A DNA stretch of 6,689 nucleotides from Streptosporangiaceae bacterium (lineage in GTDB: Bacteria > Actinomycetota > Actinomycetes > Streptosporangiales > Streptosporangiaceae): positions 1-6,689 of the forward strand of contig JASHXW010000392.1 of assembly GCA_030043395.1 (NCBI GenBank). Reading direction: 5' to 3'. The position numbers and the translations under genes were made by a program. The notes below the pieces were generated by a model. That model saw nothing but the letters and a program-made list of their open reading frames with translations. It was not told the DNA's origin and made no database searches. Positions 1 to 5,090 of this stretch are shown here, piece after piece (within the stretch, counting starts at the first letter, position 1; every line of letters begins with the position of its first letter).

Positions 1-2
1 GT

Positions 3-21
3 CATCGCAGAACGAACCTCC
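3..21 (-). promoter_or_regulatory. Possible ribosome-binding site and start codon of a further minus-strand gene
   Basis: On the minus strand a GGAGG (complement of 17-21) is followed 11 nt later by ATG (complement of 3-5), which would open a gene running out of the left edge. It lies about 67 bp beyond the stop of the M19 hydrolase gene in the same direction, so it could be the next cistron. Fewer than two codons are visible, so no product can be proposed. The spacing is somewhat long, and the match could be chance. Confidence 0.25.
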
Positions 22-72
22 CTCGGGCCTTTGAGTTCAGTGAGCGGTAACAAATTCCCGGACGCAACTCCG

Positions 73-1092
73 TCATGTACTCGGCGACGTACTCCATACT
101 GCGTCGAAAACCCGCAGCCAGTTCTCGCCCAGAATTCCGCGGACGTCCTTCTCGCCGAACCCGCGCTCAAGCAACCGCCGCGTCAGATTCGGCAGCCCGG
201 ATGCGTCTTCGAGTCCTGCCGGGTAATGCCACGGCGGCGGCGGATAGCTTTCCCGGGACCAGTGGCCATCGGCAATGAGCTGCTCGTACTCCGCCATCGG
301 CGGATTACGCGTGGTGTAGTCCAGCCCGATGCCGACGTGACTGGGGCCGACCAGGTCAGCGATGTAGGCCATGTGGTCGATGTACTGATCCAGAGTTGGC
401 GTGGTCGAGTCGGCGACGAAAGCCGGGTATCCGTTGATGCCGATGACGCCGCCGCCGGCTGCGATCGCCTTAATGAGATCGTCCTGCAGGTTGCGCCGGC
501 TGGGATGCACTGCAGCCGCATTGGAATGCGAGGCAATAGAGGGTGCCGTGGACGCCTGCACCGCATCCATACTTGACGCGTGCCCGGTATGCGAGACATC
601 GACGACAATTCCCAGGCGGTTCAGCTCGGCCACCAGTTGACGGCCGAACCGGCTGAGGCCCGCGTCGCCGGGCTCCTCGCATCCGTCCGCGGCCGGGCTG
701 CGCACGTTATAGGCCATCTGGACGACGCGGACTCCCAGGCGCCAGTAGATCTCGGCCAGGTCCAGGTCGTACTCGAAGGGACAGGTCCCCTGGAAGTGCA
801 GGATGGCGGCGAGCTTGCCGTCACGCTTGGCCGCGCGGATGTCGGCGGTGCCGGTGGCCAGGCTGAGCTCGTCCTTCTCGCGTACCAGCCGCAGGACCTC
901 GCCGATCCGGTCCATGGTTTCCCGGCAGCTTTCCCAGGCCGCGACGCTGACCACGCACGCGCTGGCACCGCCCGCAGTCCAGAACGAGAAAGTTTCTTTC
1001 CAGTGTTCCCCTGGACAGGTGCCGTCGATAACGATTGCATCGGAGTGAGCCGTCAGACCATCTGCCGCTGTGCGCGAGTCAGCTACCGTCAC
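73..1092 (-). CDS. M19 (renal/membrane dipeptidase) family metallohydrolase, divergent active site
   Basis: Predicted cytoplasmic TIM-barrel hydrolase of 339 aa, a usual M19 length. Family features are clear: VDVSHTGH (His168), a second-site SHSN (His189), the HPSRRN substrate-binding Arg region (about 196-201), GIGLDY (Asp258) and a C-terminal GLPNLTRRLL...ILGENWLRVF block. The N-terminal DGHxD zinc motif reads IDGTCPG (about 22-28), and the bridging-Glu segment reads HFQGTCP (about 99-105). Three ligands of the classical first zinc site are therefore absent. M19 enzymes split dipeptides, often with a C-terminal D-residue, but the changed site makes the reaction uncertain. The GTG at 1092 is chosen because GGAG sits 5 nt upstream. 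An in-frame TTG at 1149 would place the promoter palindrome inside the gene. It is divergent from the GntR regulator. It probably processes what the neighbouring importer brings in (inference). No signal peptide is visible. Confidence 0.88.
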   Translation of the reverse strand: MTVADSRTAADGLTAHSDAIVIDGTCPGEHWKETFSFWTAGGASACVVSVAAWESCRETMDRIGEVLRLVREKDELSLATGTADIRAAKRDGKLAAILHFQGTCPFEYDLDLAEIYWRLGVRVVQMAYNVRSPAADGCEEPGDAGLSRFGRQLVAELNRLGIVVDVSHTGHASSMDAVQASTAPSIASHSNAAAVHPSRRNLQDDLIKAIAAGGGVIGINGYPAFVADSTTPTLDQYIDHMAYIADLVGPSHVGIGLDYTTRNPPMAEYEQLIADGHWSRESYPPPPWHYPAGLEDASGLPNLTRRLLERGFGEKDVRGILGENWLRVFDAVWSTSPST

Positions 1093-1114
1093 ATCAACTC
1101 CATCGAATGTTATG

Positions 1115-1120
1115 TATAAT
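1115..1120 (+). promoter_or_regulatory. -10 element of the GntR regulator promoter
   Basis: A perfect TATAAT on the plus strand lies 91 bp before the GTG start of the regulator. It would start transcription near 1127, inside the TACCT-N4-AGGTA repeat, leaving a leader of about 84 nt. No convincing -35 hexamer is found 16-18 bp upstream, so the promoter may be weak or need an activator. Overlap with the operator suggests autoregulation. Confidence 0.5.
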
Positions 1121-1121
1121 A
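1116..1121 (-). promoter_or_regulatory. -10 element of the M19 hydrolase promoter
   Basis: TATTAT on the minus strand (5/6 match to TATAAT) overlaps the plus-strand -10 by five bases. Transcription would start near 1109, leaving about 17 nt of leader containing the GGAG ribosome-binding site (complement of 1098-1101) before the GTG at 1092. No good -35 is visible at the right distance. The short leader and its ribosome-binding site support the GTG start. Confidence 0.4.
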
Positions 1122-1195
1122 CCTTAAGAGGTAACGTATTTCGCGTCAAGGCTTAACCCGAGCTGTGAGAACATGATGAGAACGAACCCCGGAGC

Positions 1196-1202
1196 AGGGA
1201 GG
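1196..1202 (+). promoter_or_regulatory. Ribosome-binding site of the GntR regulator
   Basis: AGGGAGG lies 8 nt before the GTG at 1211. This fixes that GTG as the start in the absence of any nearby ATG in frame. Confidence 0.75.
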
Positions 1203-1210
1203 CTGGCCGC

Positions 1211-1933
1211 GTGACTGGCCAAGACTCAATCGCCGAGATCAGTCCCGGCGCCATCAAGCTGCAGGCCTCTAGCCTGCGGGATCAGGCGCTGCGAGTGATC
1301 CGCGCCAGAATCATCTCCGGGGCCATGCGCCCGGGTGAGCTCTATGCGCTCGGAGCGACGGCGAGCGAGCTCGGAGTGTCCGTCACTCCGGTCCGCGAGG
1401 CCGTTCTCGAACTCGCCAGGGAGCACCTGGTGGAGCTCGCCCGCAACCGGGGGTTCCGGGTCCGGGAGATGAGCGAGCACGAGCTCAACGAGATCGTCGA
1501 GTTCAGGAAGATCATCGAAGTTGGCGCTGTGCGCCTGGTCTCGGAGCGCAAGCTACTCGACCAGGCTGGCGAGCTGCAGGAACTTGCCAGGGCCACGGAG
1601 AAGTACGCCGCCGCTGGTGACTGGGTGGGGTTCCTGGACAGCGATCGCGATTTCCACATGGGCATCATGAGCCATCTCGGGAACGAGCGGCTCAACCAGG
1701 TCGTCGGCTCCCTCCGCGACCAGAGCCGGCTCTATGGCCTGGACGTCGCTGCCGGGACTGAGAGCCTTCTCCAATCGACGCATGAGCACGCCGATCTCCT
1801 CAGCGCCATTGTCGCCGGAAACGCTGACGAGGCGGCCGCCATCATGGACCAGCATCTGCAGCATGCGCGCGGCATCTGGGCCGGCAAGGCCGAACCGGGA
1901 GCCGACAAGGCCGGGGCAGCTCGCCGGCTCTAG
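1211..1933 (+). CDS. GntR-family transcriptional regulator, FCD (FadR C-terminal) subfamily
   Basis: A 240-aa DNA-binding regulator. Residues about 22-88 form the winged helix-turn-helix: LRDQALRVIRARIISGAMRPG, then TASELGVSVTPVREAVLEL with its recognition helix, then the wing LARNRGFRV. Residues about 92-222 form the all-helical FCD effector domain. The usual metal-binding set is complete: Asp145 and His149 (DRDFH), His193 (EHADLL) and His215 (MDQHL), so a metal-assisted small carboxylate or amino-acid ligand is plausible. Length is typical for the family. It is transcribed divergently from the M19 hydrolase gene and sits upstream of the ABC importer operon. It most likely represses both until the substrate or a breakdown product binds (inference). 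The GTG start is supported by AGGGAGG 8 nt upstream. The last 17 residues are Ala/Lys/Gly-rich and probably disordered. Confidence 0.93.
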   Translation: MTGQDSIAEISPGAIKLQASSLRDQALRVIRARIISGAMRPGELYALGATASELGVSVTPVREAVLELAREHLVELARNRGFRVREMSEHELNEIVEFRKIIEVGAVRLVSERKLLDQAGELQELARATEKYAAAGDWVGFLDSDRDFHMGIMSHLGNERLNQVVGSLRDQSRLYGLDVAAGTESLLQSTHEHADLLSAIVAGNADEAAAIMDQHLQHARGIWAGKAEPGADKAGAARRL

Positions 1934-1977
1934 CTGGCTGCCTCAGCCATGCGCGCGAGCTGCTCGGAAGCGAACCG

Positions 1978-2005
1978 GATCGGCCCGCCAGCTGGCGCGC
2001 CGATC
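1978..2005. terminator. 28-bp near-perfect inverted repeat after the regulator gene
   Basis: Two 14-nt arms match at 13 of 14 positions, from GATCGGC at the outside to CCAG/CTGG in the centre, with a single C-C mismatch. As RNA it would form a strong GC-rich hairpin about 45 nt after the regulator stop. There is no T-run behind it, as is common for actinobacterial terminator-like hairpins. Its position supports a role in ending the regulator transcript, but a protein-binding site is an alternative. Confidence 0.5.
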
Positions 2006-2138
2006 ATGCATTGCCTGCCGCAAGGCCGGCAATCACCCAGGCCCAGGCAGTCGAGTTCTGGGCACGCATATGAATAGGCACTGCAATCCCGCCACCGAAC
2101 GCCCAGGTCAGGGCACCAGATAGCGCCCGGTTACCCAT
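2004..2138 (-). CDS. Doubtful 44-aa hydrophobic reading frame
   Basis: On the minus strand an ATG at 2138 follows GAGGGG at 7-nt spacing and opens a frame of 44 codons. The peptide has two hydrophobic stretches (about 5-22, ALSGALTWAFGGGIAVPI, and about 31-42, TAWAWVIAGLAAG). I recognise no family. G/C in third codon position is about 61%, lower than in the clear genes here, and the frame runs through the hairpin region. It may be a small membrane peptide, a decayed fragment of a membrane-protein gene, or noise. Confidence 0.15.
   Translation of the reverse strand: MGNRALSGALTWAFGGGIAVPIHMRAQNSTAWAWVIAGLAAGNA
2010..2033. terminator. Second hairpin after the regulator, GNRA-type loop
   Basis: ATTGCC-T-GCC and GGC-C-GGCAAT pair around a GCAA tetraloop, giving a 10-bp stem with one T-C mismatch. 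It begins only 4 nt after the preceding inverted repeat. No T-run follows. Together the two hairpins look like a tandem, terminator-like block insulating the regulator from the importer operon. Confidence 0.45.
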
Positions 2139-2161
2139 CACCTGACCCCTCGGCAAGATGC

Positions 2162-2192
2162 TTGACACCCCCAGGGCCGAGAGTAATATAAG
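2162..2192 (+). promoter_or_regulatory. Promoter of the ABC importer operon
   Basis: A perfect -35 TTGACA (2162-2167) is followed by TAATAT (2184-2189) at 16-bp spacing or TATAAG (2187-2192) at 19-bp spacing. This is the best sigma70-type promoter in the window. It would start transcription around 2196-2199, directly at the candidate operator, leaving a leader of about 215 nt before the GTG at 2412. Confidence 0.6.
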
Positions 2193-2199
2193 AGGCCTT

Positions 2200-2218
2200 A
2201 GGTATCGACATATCACCT
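2200..2218 (+). promoter_or_regulatory. Candidate operator at the importer transcription start
   Basis: The stretch begins AGGT and ends ACCT (inverted), with an inner imperfect repeat GGTAT-CGAC-ATATC. It contains AGGTAT-CG-ACATA (2200-2212), close to AGGTAT-TAT-ACATA on the minus strand of the divergent promoter, in the same orientation relative to the gene it would control. A TAAGAGG heptamer (2189-2195) is also shared with 1125-1131. Its location just after the -10 fits repression by the adjacent GntR regulator (inference). The spacing differs by one base between the sites. Confidence 0.4.
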
Positions 2219-2220
2219 GT

Positions 2221-2235
2221 CTGCCAGAATGGCAG
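2221..2235 (+). repeat. Small stem-loop in the importer leader
   Basis: CTGCCA and TGGCAG pair perfectly around a GAA loop, starting about 25 nt into the predicted leader. It could stabilise the 5' end of the mRNA. It is too small to call a riboswitch. Confidence 0.35.
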
Positions 2236-2266
2236 GTTAACGTGCTCGTTAGTCATGTACGGTTGG

Positions 2267-2298
2267 CGCTCCGCCCCACCCGAGAGCTTGCGGGAGCG
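2267..2298 (+). repeat. Second stem-loop in the importer leader
   Basis: CGCTCC (2267-2272) and GGAGCG (2293-2298) are perfect 6-nt arms around a 20-nt loop that may pair further through GC/GC. The function is unknown, and GC-rich sequence makes chance pairing possible. Confidence 0.25.
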
Positions 2299-2358
2299 AG
2301 TGCCTTGCCTGGATCCGCCGTGCTCATGCCTGGCGAGTCCTGGACCCCCAGCCGGAAC

Positions 2359-2378
2359 GTAGCCAGCCTCGTGGCTAC
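2359..2378 (+). repeat. Third stem-loop in the importer leader, near the ribosome-binding site
   Basis: GTAGCCA and TGGCTAC pair perfectly (7 bp) around a 6-nt loop. The stem ends 19 nt before the AGGAAGG ribosome-binding site, close enough to affect ribosome access if the surrounding leader refolds. No terminator/antiterminator pair is evident. Confidence 0.35.
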
Positions 2379-2397
2379 CGACCGATTTGTTGACAGC

Positions 2398-2404
2398 AGG
2401 AAGG
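2398..2404 (+). promoter_or_regulatory. Ribosome-binding site of the solute-binding protein gene
   Basis: AGGAAGG lies 7 nt before the GTG at 2412. It supports that start over the in-frame ATG at codon 8, which would lie 28 nt away. Confidence 0.7.
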
Positions 2405-2411
2405 GTGTGCA

Positions 2412-4022
2412 GTGCTACCCAAGTCGAAAACTATGACCTCGAGATTTGCTGCTCTGTCGGCAGTCGGTGCCCTGCTTCTCGGTAGCTGCGCGCTGGCTGC
2501 ATGCTCGTCGAGCAGCCCGGGCAGTTCTGGTTCGGGCAAGACGATCCCGCAGTTCACCGTGGGAATGGACCCCGCAGTATCCACTCTTAACTTCGACAAG
2601 AGCAATATCGGCTACCAGCTCGGTGGCCTGGTGATGGAACCGCTCTTGATCGCGTCCAAGTCCGGCAAGCTGATCCCGTGGCTCGCCCAGTCGTGGAAGC
2701 AGACGAGCCCGACGACCTACGTCTACAACATCCGCCACGGGGTCAAGTTCTCCGACGGCGACACCCTCACCGCTACTGACGTCGCGTTCTCGCTGAACTA
2801 CTACCGCGAGCCCGGCTCGCTCGACGCCTACAACTTCCCGACGACGCTGAAGAGCATCGTGGCCACCGGCCCCTACACAGTCACGGTGACGTTGACCAAG
2901 CCCGACGCGGCATGGGCTGTCGTGCCCGCGGGTGACACGATGTCGATCTTCGAGAAGAAGTGGTTCCTGGAGCACAAGTCCACGTTCGGGCAGCCAGGTA
3001 CCGGCGTGATGGGCACCGGCCCGTGGATCCTCAAGACCTACAACGGCACGACCAGCGCCACGCTGGTCGCGAACCCGCACTACTGGGGCGGAACCGTCAA
3101 CATCAAGAAGGTCAACGTACAGTTCTTCTCCAACGAGACGAGCGAGGCCCTGGCCTTCCGTGACGGCGAGATCCAGCTCGCCTTCCCCATCGACAACAAG
3201 GCCTTCGCGTCGACGGCCGGCACCAAGCTGCTCACGGTCCCGAGCTACGCGGTGGAAGGCCAGTTCGCGATGAACGTGCTCCAGAAGCCGTTCAACAACG
3301 TCCACGTCCGCCTGGCCGTGGCCTACGCGCTGAATCGCACTGACCTCATCAACGCCTGGGGCGGATACGCGACTCCGGTCTACCAGTTCCTGACGGCAGG
3401 GCTGCTGGAGAATATCGGCTCCGCTTCAGCGGTGAATAGCGTGCTCAAGACGGTCCCCACCTACCCGTATGACCTGGCCAAGGCCAAGGCGGAGATGGCG
3501 GAGTCACCATATCCCCACGGCGTCAACGCGACGATCAGCGTCGAAAGCGCGGGTTCCTACCCGACCGTGAGCCAGGCCATCCAGGCCGAGCTCGCCAGGA
3601 TCGGAATCCACCTCAAGCTCGACGTCATGACCATCGACCAGCAGACGGCCAACATGACCAGCTCCAACCGCCCGGGAATCCTCACCGCCTTCACCTACAG
3701 CGGCTCGGTCTCTCGTGACCCTGGCGAGGCCTTCGACTTCCAGATGGGGCAGTCCAACATCAGCGCCGGCAACTGGAACACGAATAACTGGGCACCCACG
3801 CCGGTGAACAACCTCATCAATGAGGGGTTCACTACCACCAACAATGCCCAGCGCCTGAAGATCTACGGCGAGATAGACAAGGACTATGCGGACGCCTCTG
3901 TCTTGATTCCGGTCTTCAACGAGGATGCCACCGCGGCCCTCGCGAGCGGATACTCCTGGTCGGATTACAACGGCTACTATTACGACCTCGGTCCCTGGCT
4001 GCTGGGCGTCGCCAAGAGCTGA
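2412..4022 (+). CDS. Peptide-type ABC transporter solute-binding lipoprotein (SBP family 5)
   Basis: Extracytoplasmic receptor of 536 aa that would bind the solute and deliver it to the permeases. Residues 1-30 form a lipoprotein signal peptide with a hydrophobic core (about 13-24) and lipobox LAAC, so Cys31 would be lipidated. A Ser/Gly-rich linker (32-42) follows. Family 5 (DppA/OppA-like) features are clear: FTVGMDPAVSTLN at the mature start, LAQSWKQTSPTTYVYNIRHG, VKFSDGDTLTATDVAFSL (about 91-128), GTGPWIL (201-207) and NPHYWGG (221-227). Length is typical. Family 5 proteins take oligopeptides, dipeptides, nickel, glutathione, opines or sugars; the linked M19 hydrolase favours a peptide-like ligand, but the specificity cannot be read from the sequence. 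It is the first gene of the importer operon, and a strong hairpin separates it from the permeases, which would allow higher expression. Confidence 0.93.
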   Translation: MLPKSKTMTSRFAALSAVGALLLGSCALAACSSSSPGSSGSGKTIPQFTVGMDPAVSTLNFDKSNIGYQLGGLVMEPLLIASKSGKLIPWLAQSWKQTSPTTYVYNIRHGVKFSDGDTLTATDVAFSLNYYREPGSLDAYNFPTTLKSIVATGPYTVTVTLTKPDAAWAVVPAGDTMSIFEKKWFLEHKSTFGQPGTGVMGTGPWILKTYNGTTSATLVANPHYWGGTVNIKKVNVQFFSNETSEALAFRDGEIQLAFPIDNKAFASTAGTKLLTVPSYAVEGQFAMNVLQKPFNNVHVRLAVAYALNRTDLINAWGGYATPVYQFLTAGLLENIGSASAVNSVLKTVPTYPYDLAKAKAEMAESPYPHGVNATISVESAGSYPTVSQAIQAELARIGIHLKLDVMTIDQQTANMTSSNRPGILTAFTYSGSVSRDPGEAFDFQMGQSNISAGNWNTNNWAPTPVNNLINEGFTTTNNAQRLKIYGEIDKDYADASVLIPVFNEDATAALASGYSWSDYNGYYYDLGPWLLGVAKS

Positions 4023-4067
4023 TTAGCGGCCGGGGTACCAGGACGGACGCTGGTGTCACTGTCGATC

Positions 4068-4105
4068 CGGGCCAGAGGGGCGGCCATGGCCGCCCCTCTG
4101 GCCCG
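4068..4105. terminator. 38-bp perfect palindrome between binding-protein and permease genes
   Basis: Two 19-nt arms (4068-4086 and 4087-4105) are exactly complementary around a central CCATGG, from CGGGCCAGAGG at the outside. As RNA it would be an extremely stable GC-rich hairpin 45 nt after the binding-protein stop and 5 nt before the AAGGAGG of the first permease. No T-run follows. It probably acts as a partial terminator or 3'-end protector that raises the binding-protein to permease ratio, as known for REP elements in mal-type operons (inference by analogy). Confidence 0.7.
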
Positions 4106-4110
4106 ATGAG

Positions 4111-4120
4111 AAGGAGGTGA
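4111..4120 (+). promoter_or_regulatory. Very strong ribosome-binding site of the first permease
   Basis: AAGGAGGTGA is a full-length complement of the 16S rRNA 3' end. Its GGAGG core lies 10 nt before the TTG at 4128. This decides for the TTG start against the ATG at 4143, which would be 25 nt away. A strong site right behind the hairpin suggests compensation for reduced transcript reaching this gene. Confidence 0.75.
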
Positions 4121-4127
4121 CGGGCGC

Positions 4128-5090
4128 TTGAGCGGCCGGGGAATGCTCGCCTTCATCCTGCGGCGGCTCGTCGTCCTGGTCCTGCTGCTGATCGTGATCT
4201 CGTTCGTCACGTTCTCGCTCCTGTACATCGCGCCGGGCAATCTGATCGACATCCTGATCGGCGCGAGACCGCATACGGCCGCCACAGTCCGAGCGCTCAC
4301 CAGGGAGTACCACCTGAACAAACCCTTCCTGGTCCAGTACTGGCTCTGGGCACGCCAGGCGGTGCAATTCCGTTTCGGGACCTCGATCCAGACCTCACTT
4401 CCCGTCACCAGCGAGATCGGGGCGCGCCTGCCCCTGTCTCTGTTCCTGGGGATCTACTCCTTTGTCCTGACGATGATCTTCGGGGTCGGCCTCGGCGTTG
4501 TCTCCGCTCTGCGGCGCGGCGGCATCGTCGACCGGGGACTGACCGGCGCAGCGATGCTCGGCCTTTCAACTCCCGCGTTCGTGGCTGGCGTCGCCCTGCT
4601 CTTCTTGTTTGCGATTAAGGTCCGCTGGTTCCCCGCCTACGGTGTGGGCACGGGATTCTTTGACGAGCTCTGGCACCTCACCCTGCCGTCTGTCGCCCTG
4701 GCCGTGACGAGTGTGGCGTACGTGTCCAGGCACACCCGAGCCGCCATGCTTGGCGTACTCGACCAGGACTACGTGGTTTTCGCGCGGGCGCGCGGTCTCT
4801 CGTCGCGGCGGGTGCTCTACACATACCTGCTTCGCAACGCCCTCATTCCGGTGATCACGATCAGCGGCGTCATCTTGTCTTCCCTGATCGTAGGAGTGGT
4901 CCTGGTGGAAGTAACCTTCTCGCTGCCGGGTCTCGGATCGCTGCTCGTGACGGCGGCAACCGCGAAGGATCTCCCGGTGCTGCAGGGCGTCGTCATGCTG
5001 TTCGCGGTCGTTATCGTCGTCGCCAACTTGCTGGCAGACGTCGTCTATATGGTCGTCGATCCGCGCATTCGGGTTGGGGAGCGCTCGTGA
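4128..5090 (+). CDS. ABC transporter permease, DppB/OppB type
   Basis: Inner-membrane permease of 320 aa, one half of the transmembrane channel. The N-terminal helix FILRRLVVLVLLLIVISF (about 9-26) leads into the family motif LLYIAPGN (31-38). Five further hydrophobic segments follow at about 101-125, 138-163, 184-201, 242-262 and 286-308. The cytoplasmic EAA loop that docks on the ATPase is visible as DYVVFARARGLSSRRVLYTY followed by LLRNAL (214-239). The conserved FSLPGLGSLL (264-273) and the C-terminal VVDPRIR complete the picture. Length is normal for the family. The unusual TTG start is supported by a perfect AAGGAGGTGA. Its stop overlaps the start of the next permease by 4 nt (GTGA), implying translational coupling. 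Confidence 0.95.
   Translation: MSGRGMLAFILRRLVVLVLLLIVISFVTFSLLYIAPGNLIDILIGARPHTAATVRALTREYHLNKPFLVQYWLWARQAVQFRFGTSIQTSLPVTSEIGARLPLSLFLGIYSFVLTMIFGVGLGVVSALRRGGIVDRGLTGAAMLGLSTPAFVAGVALLFLFAIKVRWFPAYGVGTGFFDELWHLTLPSVALAVTSVAYVSRHTRAAMLGVLDQDYVVFARARGLSSRRVLYTYLLRNALIPVITISGVILSSLIVGVVLVEVTFSLPGLGSLLVTAATAKDLPVLQGVVMLFAVVIVVANLLADVVYMVVDPRIRVGERS

Larger units (their letters stand above)
1111..1133. promoter_or_regulatory. Candidate operator shared by the divergent hydrolase and regulator promoters
   Basis: An AT-rich island in the divergent intergenic region holds two nested inverted repeats. GTAT-A-ATAC (1114-1122) is a perfect palindrome, and TACCT-N4-AGGTA (1120-1133) has perfect 5-bp arms. 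They cover both predicted -10 elements and the plus-strand transcription start, where a GntR repressor would be expected to bind. Read on the minus strand the site contains AGGTAT-TAT-ACATA, which resembles a sequence at 2200-2212 upstream of the importer operon. Binding by the adjacent FCD regulator is an inference from position and symmetry. Confidence 0.5.
1934..2411. other. 478-bp intergenic region between regulator and importer operon
   Basis: No well-supported gene is found here. In order it holds a small 6-bp hairpin right after the regulator stop (1935-1949), two adjacent larger inverted repeats (1978-2005 and 2010-2033), a weak minus-strand reading frame (2004-2138), a sigma70-like promoter (2162-2192), a candidate operator (2200-2218) and a leader of about 215 nt with three small stem-loops ending at the ribosome-binding site at 2398. 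I do not recognise any known riboswitch class in the leader. Confidence 0.7.

Noticed and set aside
1093..1149. N-terminal extension of the hydrolase to a TTG at 1149
   Set aside because: It adds 19 AT-rich codons that run through the promoter palindrome, and no Shine-Dalgarno is seen before the TTG. The GTG at 1092 has GGAG at 5 nt.
2390..2395. TTGACA just before the binding-protein gene as a promoter -35
   Set aside because: A -10 at normal spacing would fall inside the coding region after the GTG and its ribosome-binding site. The promoter at 2162 fits better.
2415..3305. Long minus-strand open frame (296 codons) opposite the binding-protein gene
   Set aside because: The composition is a low-complexity Arg/Val/Gly/Asp-rich mirror of a GC-rich gene. 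The plus strand has clear family motifs, a signal peptide and a ribosome-binding site.
4128..4143. ATG at 4143 as the start of the first permease
   Set aside because: It lies 25 nt from the strong AAGGAGGTGA, whereas the TTG at 4128 is within working distance.
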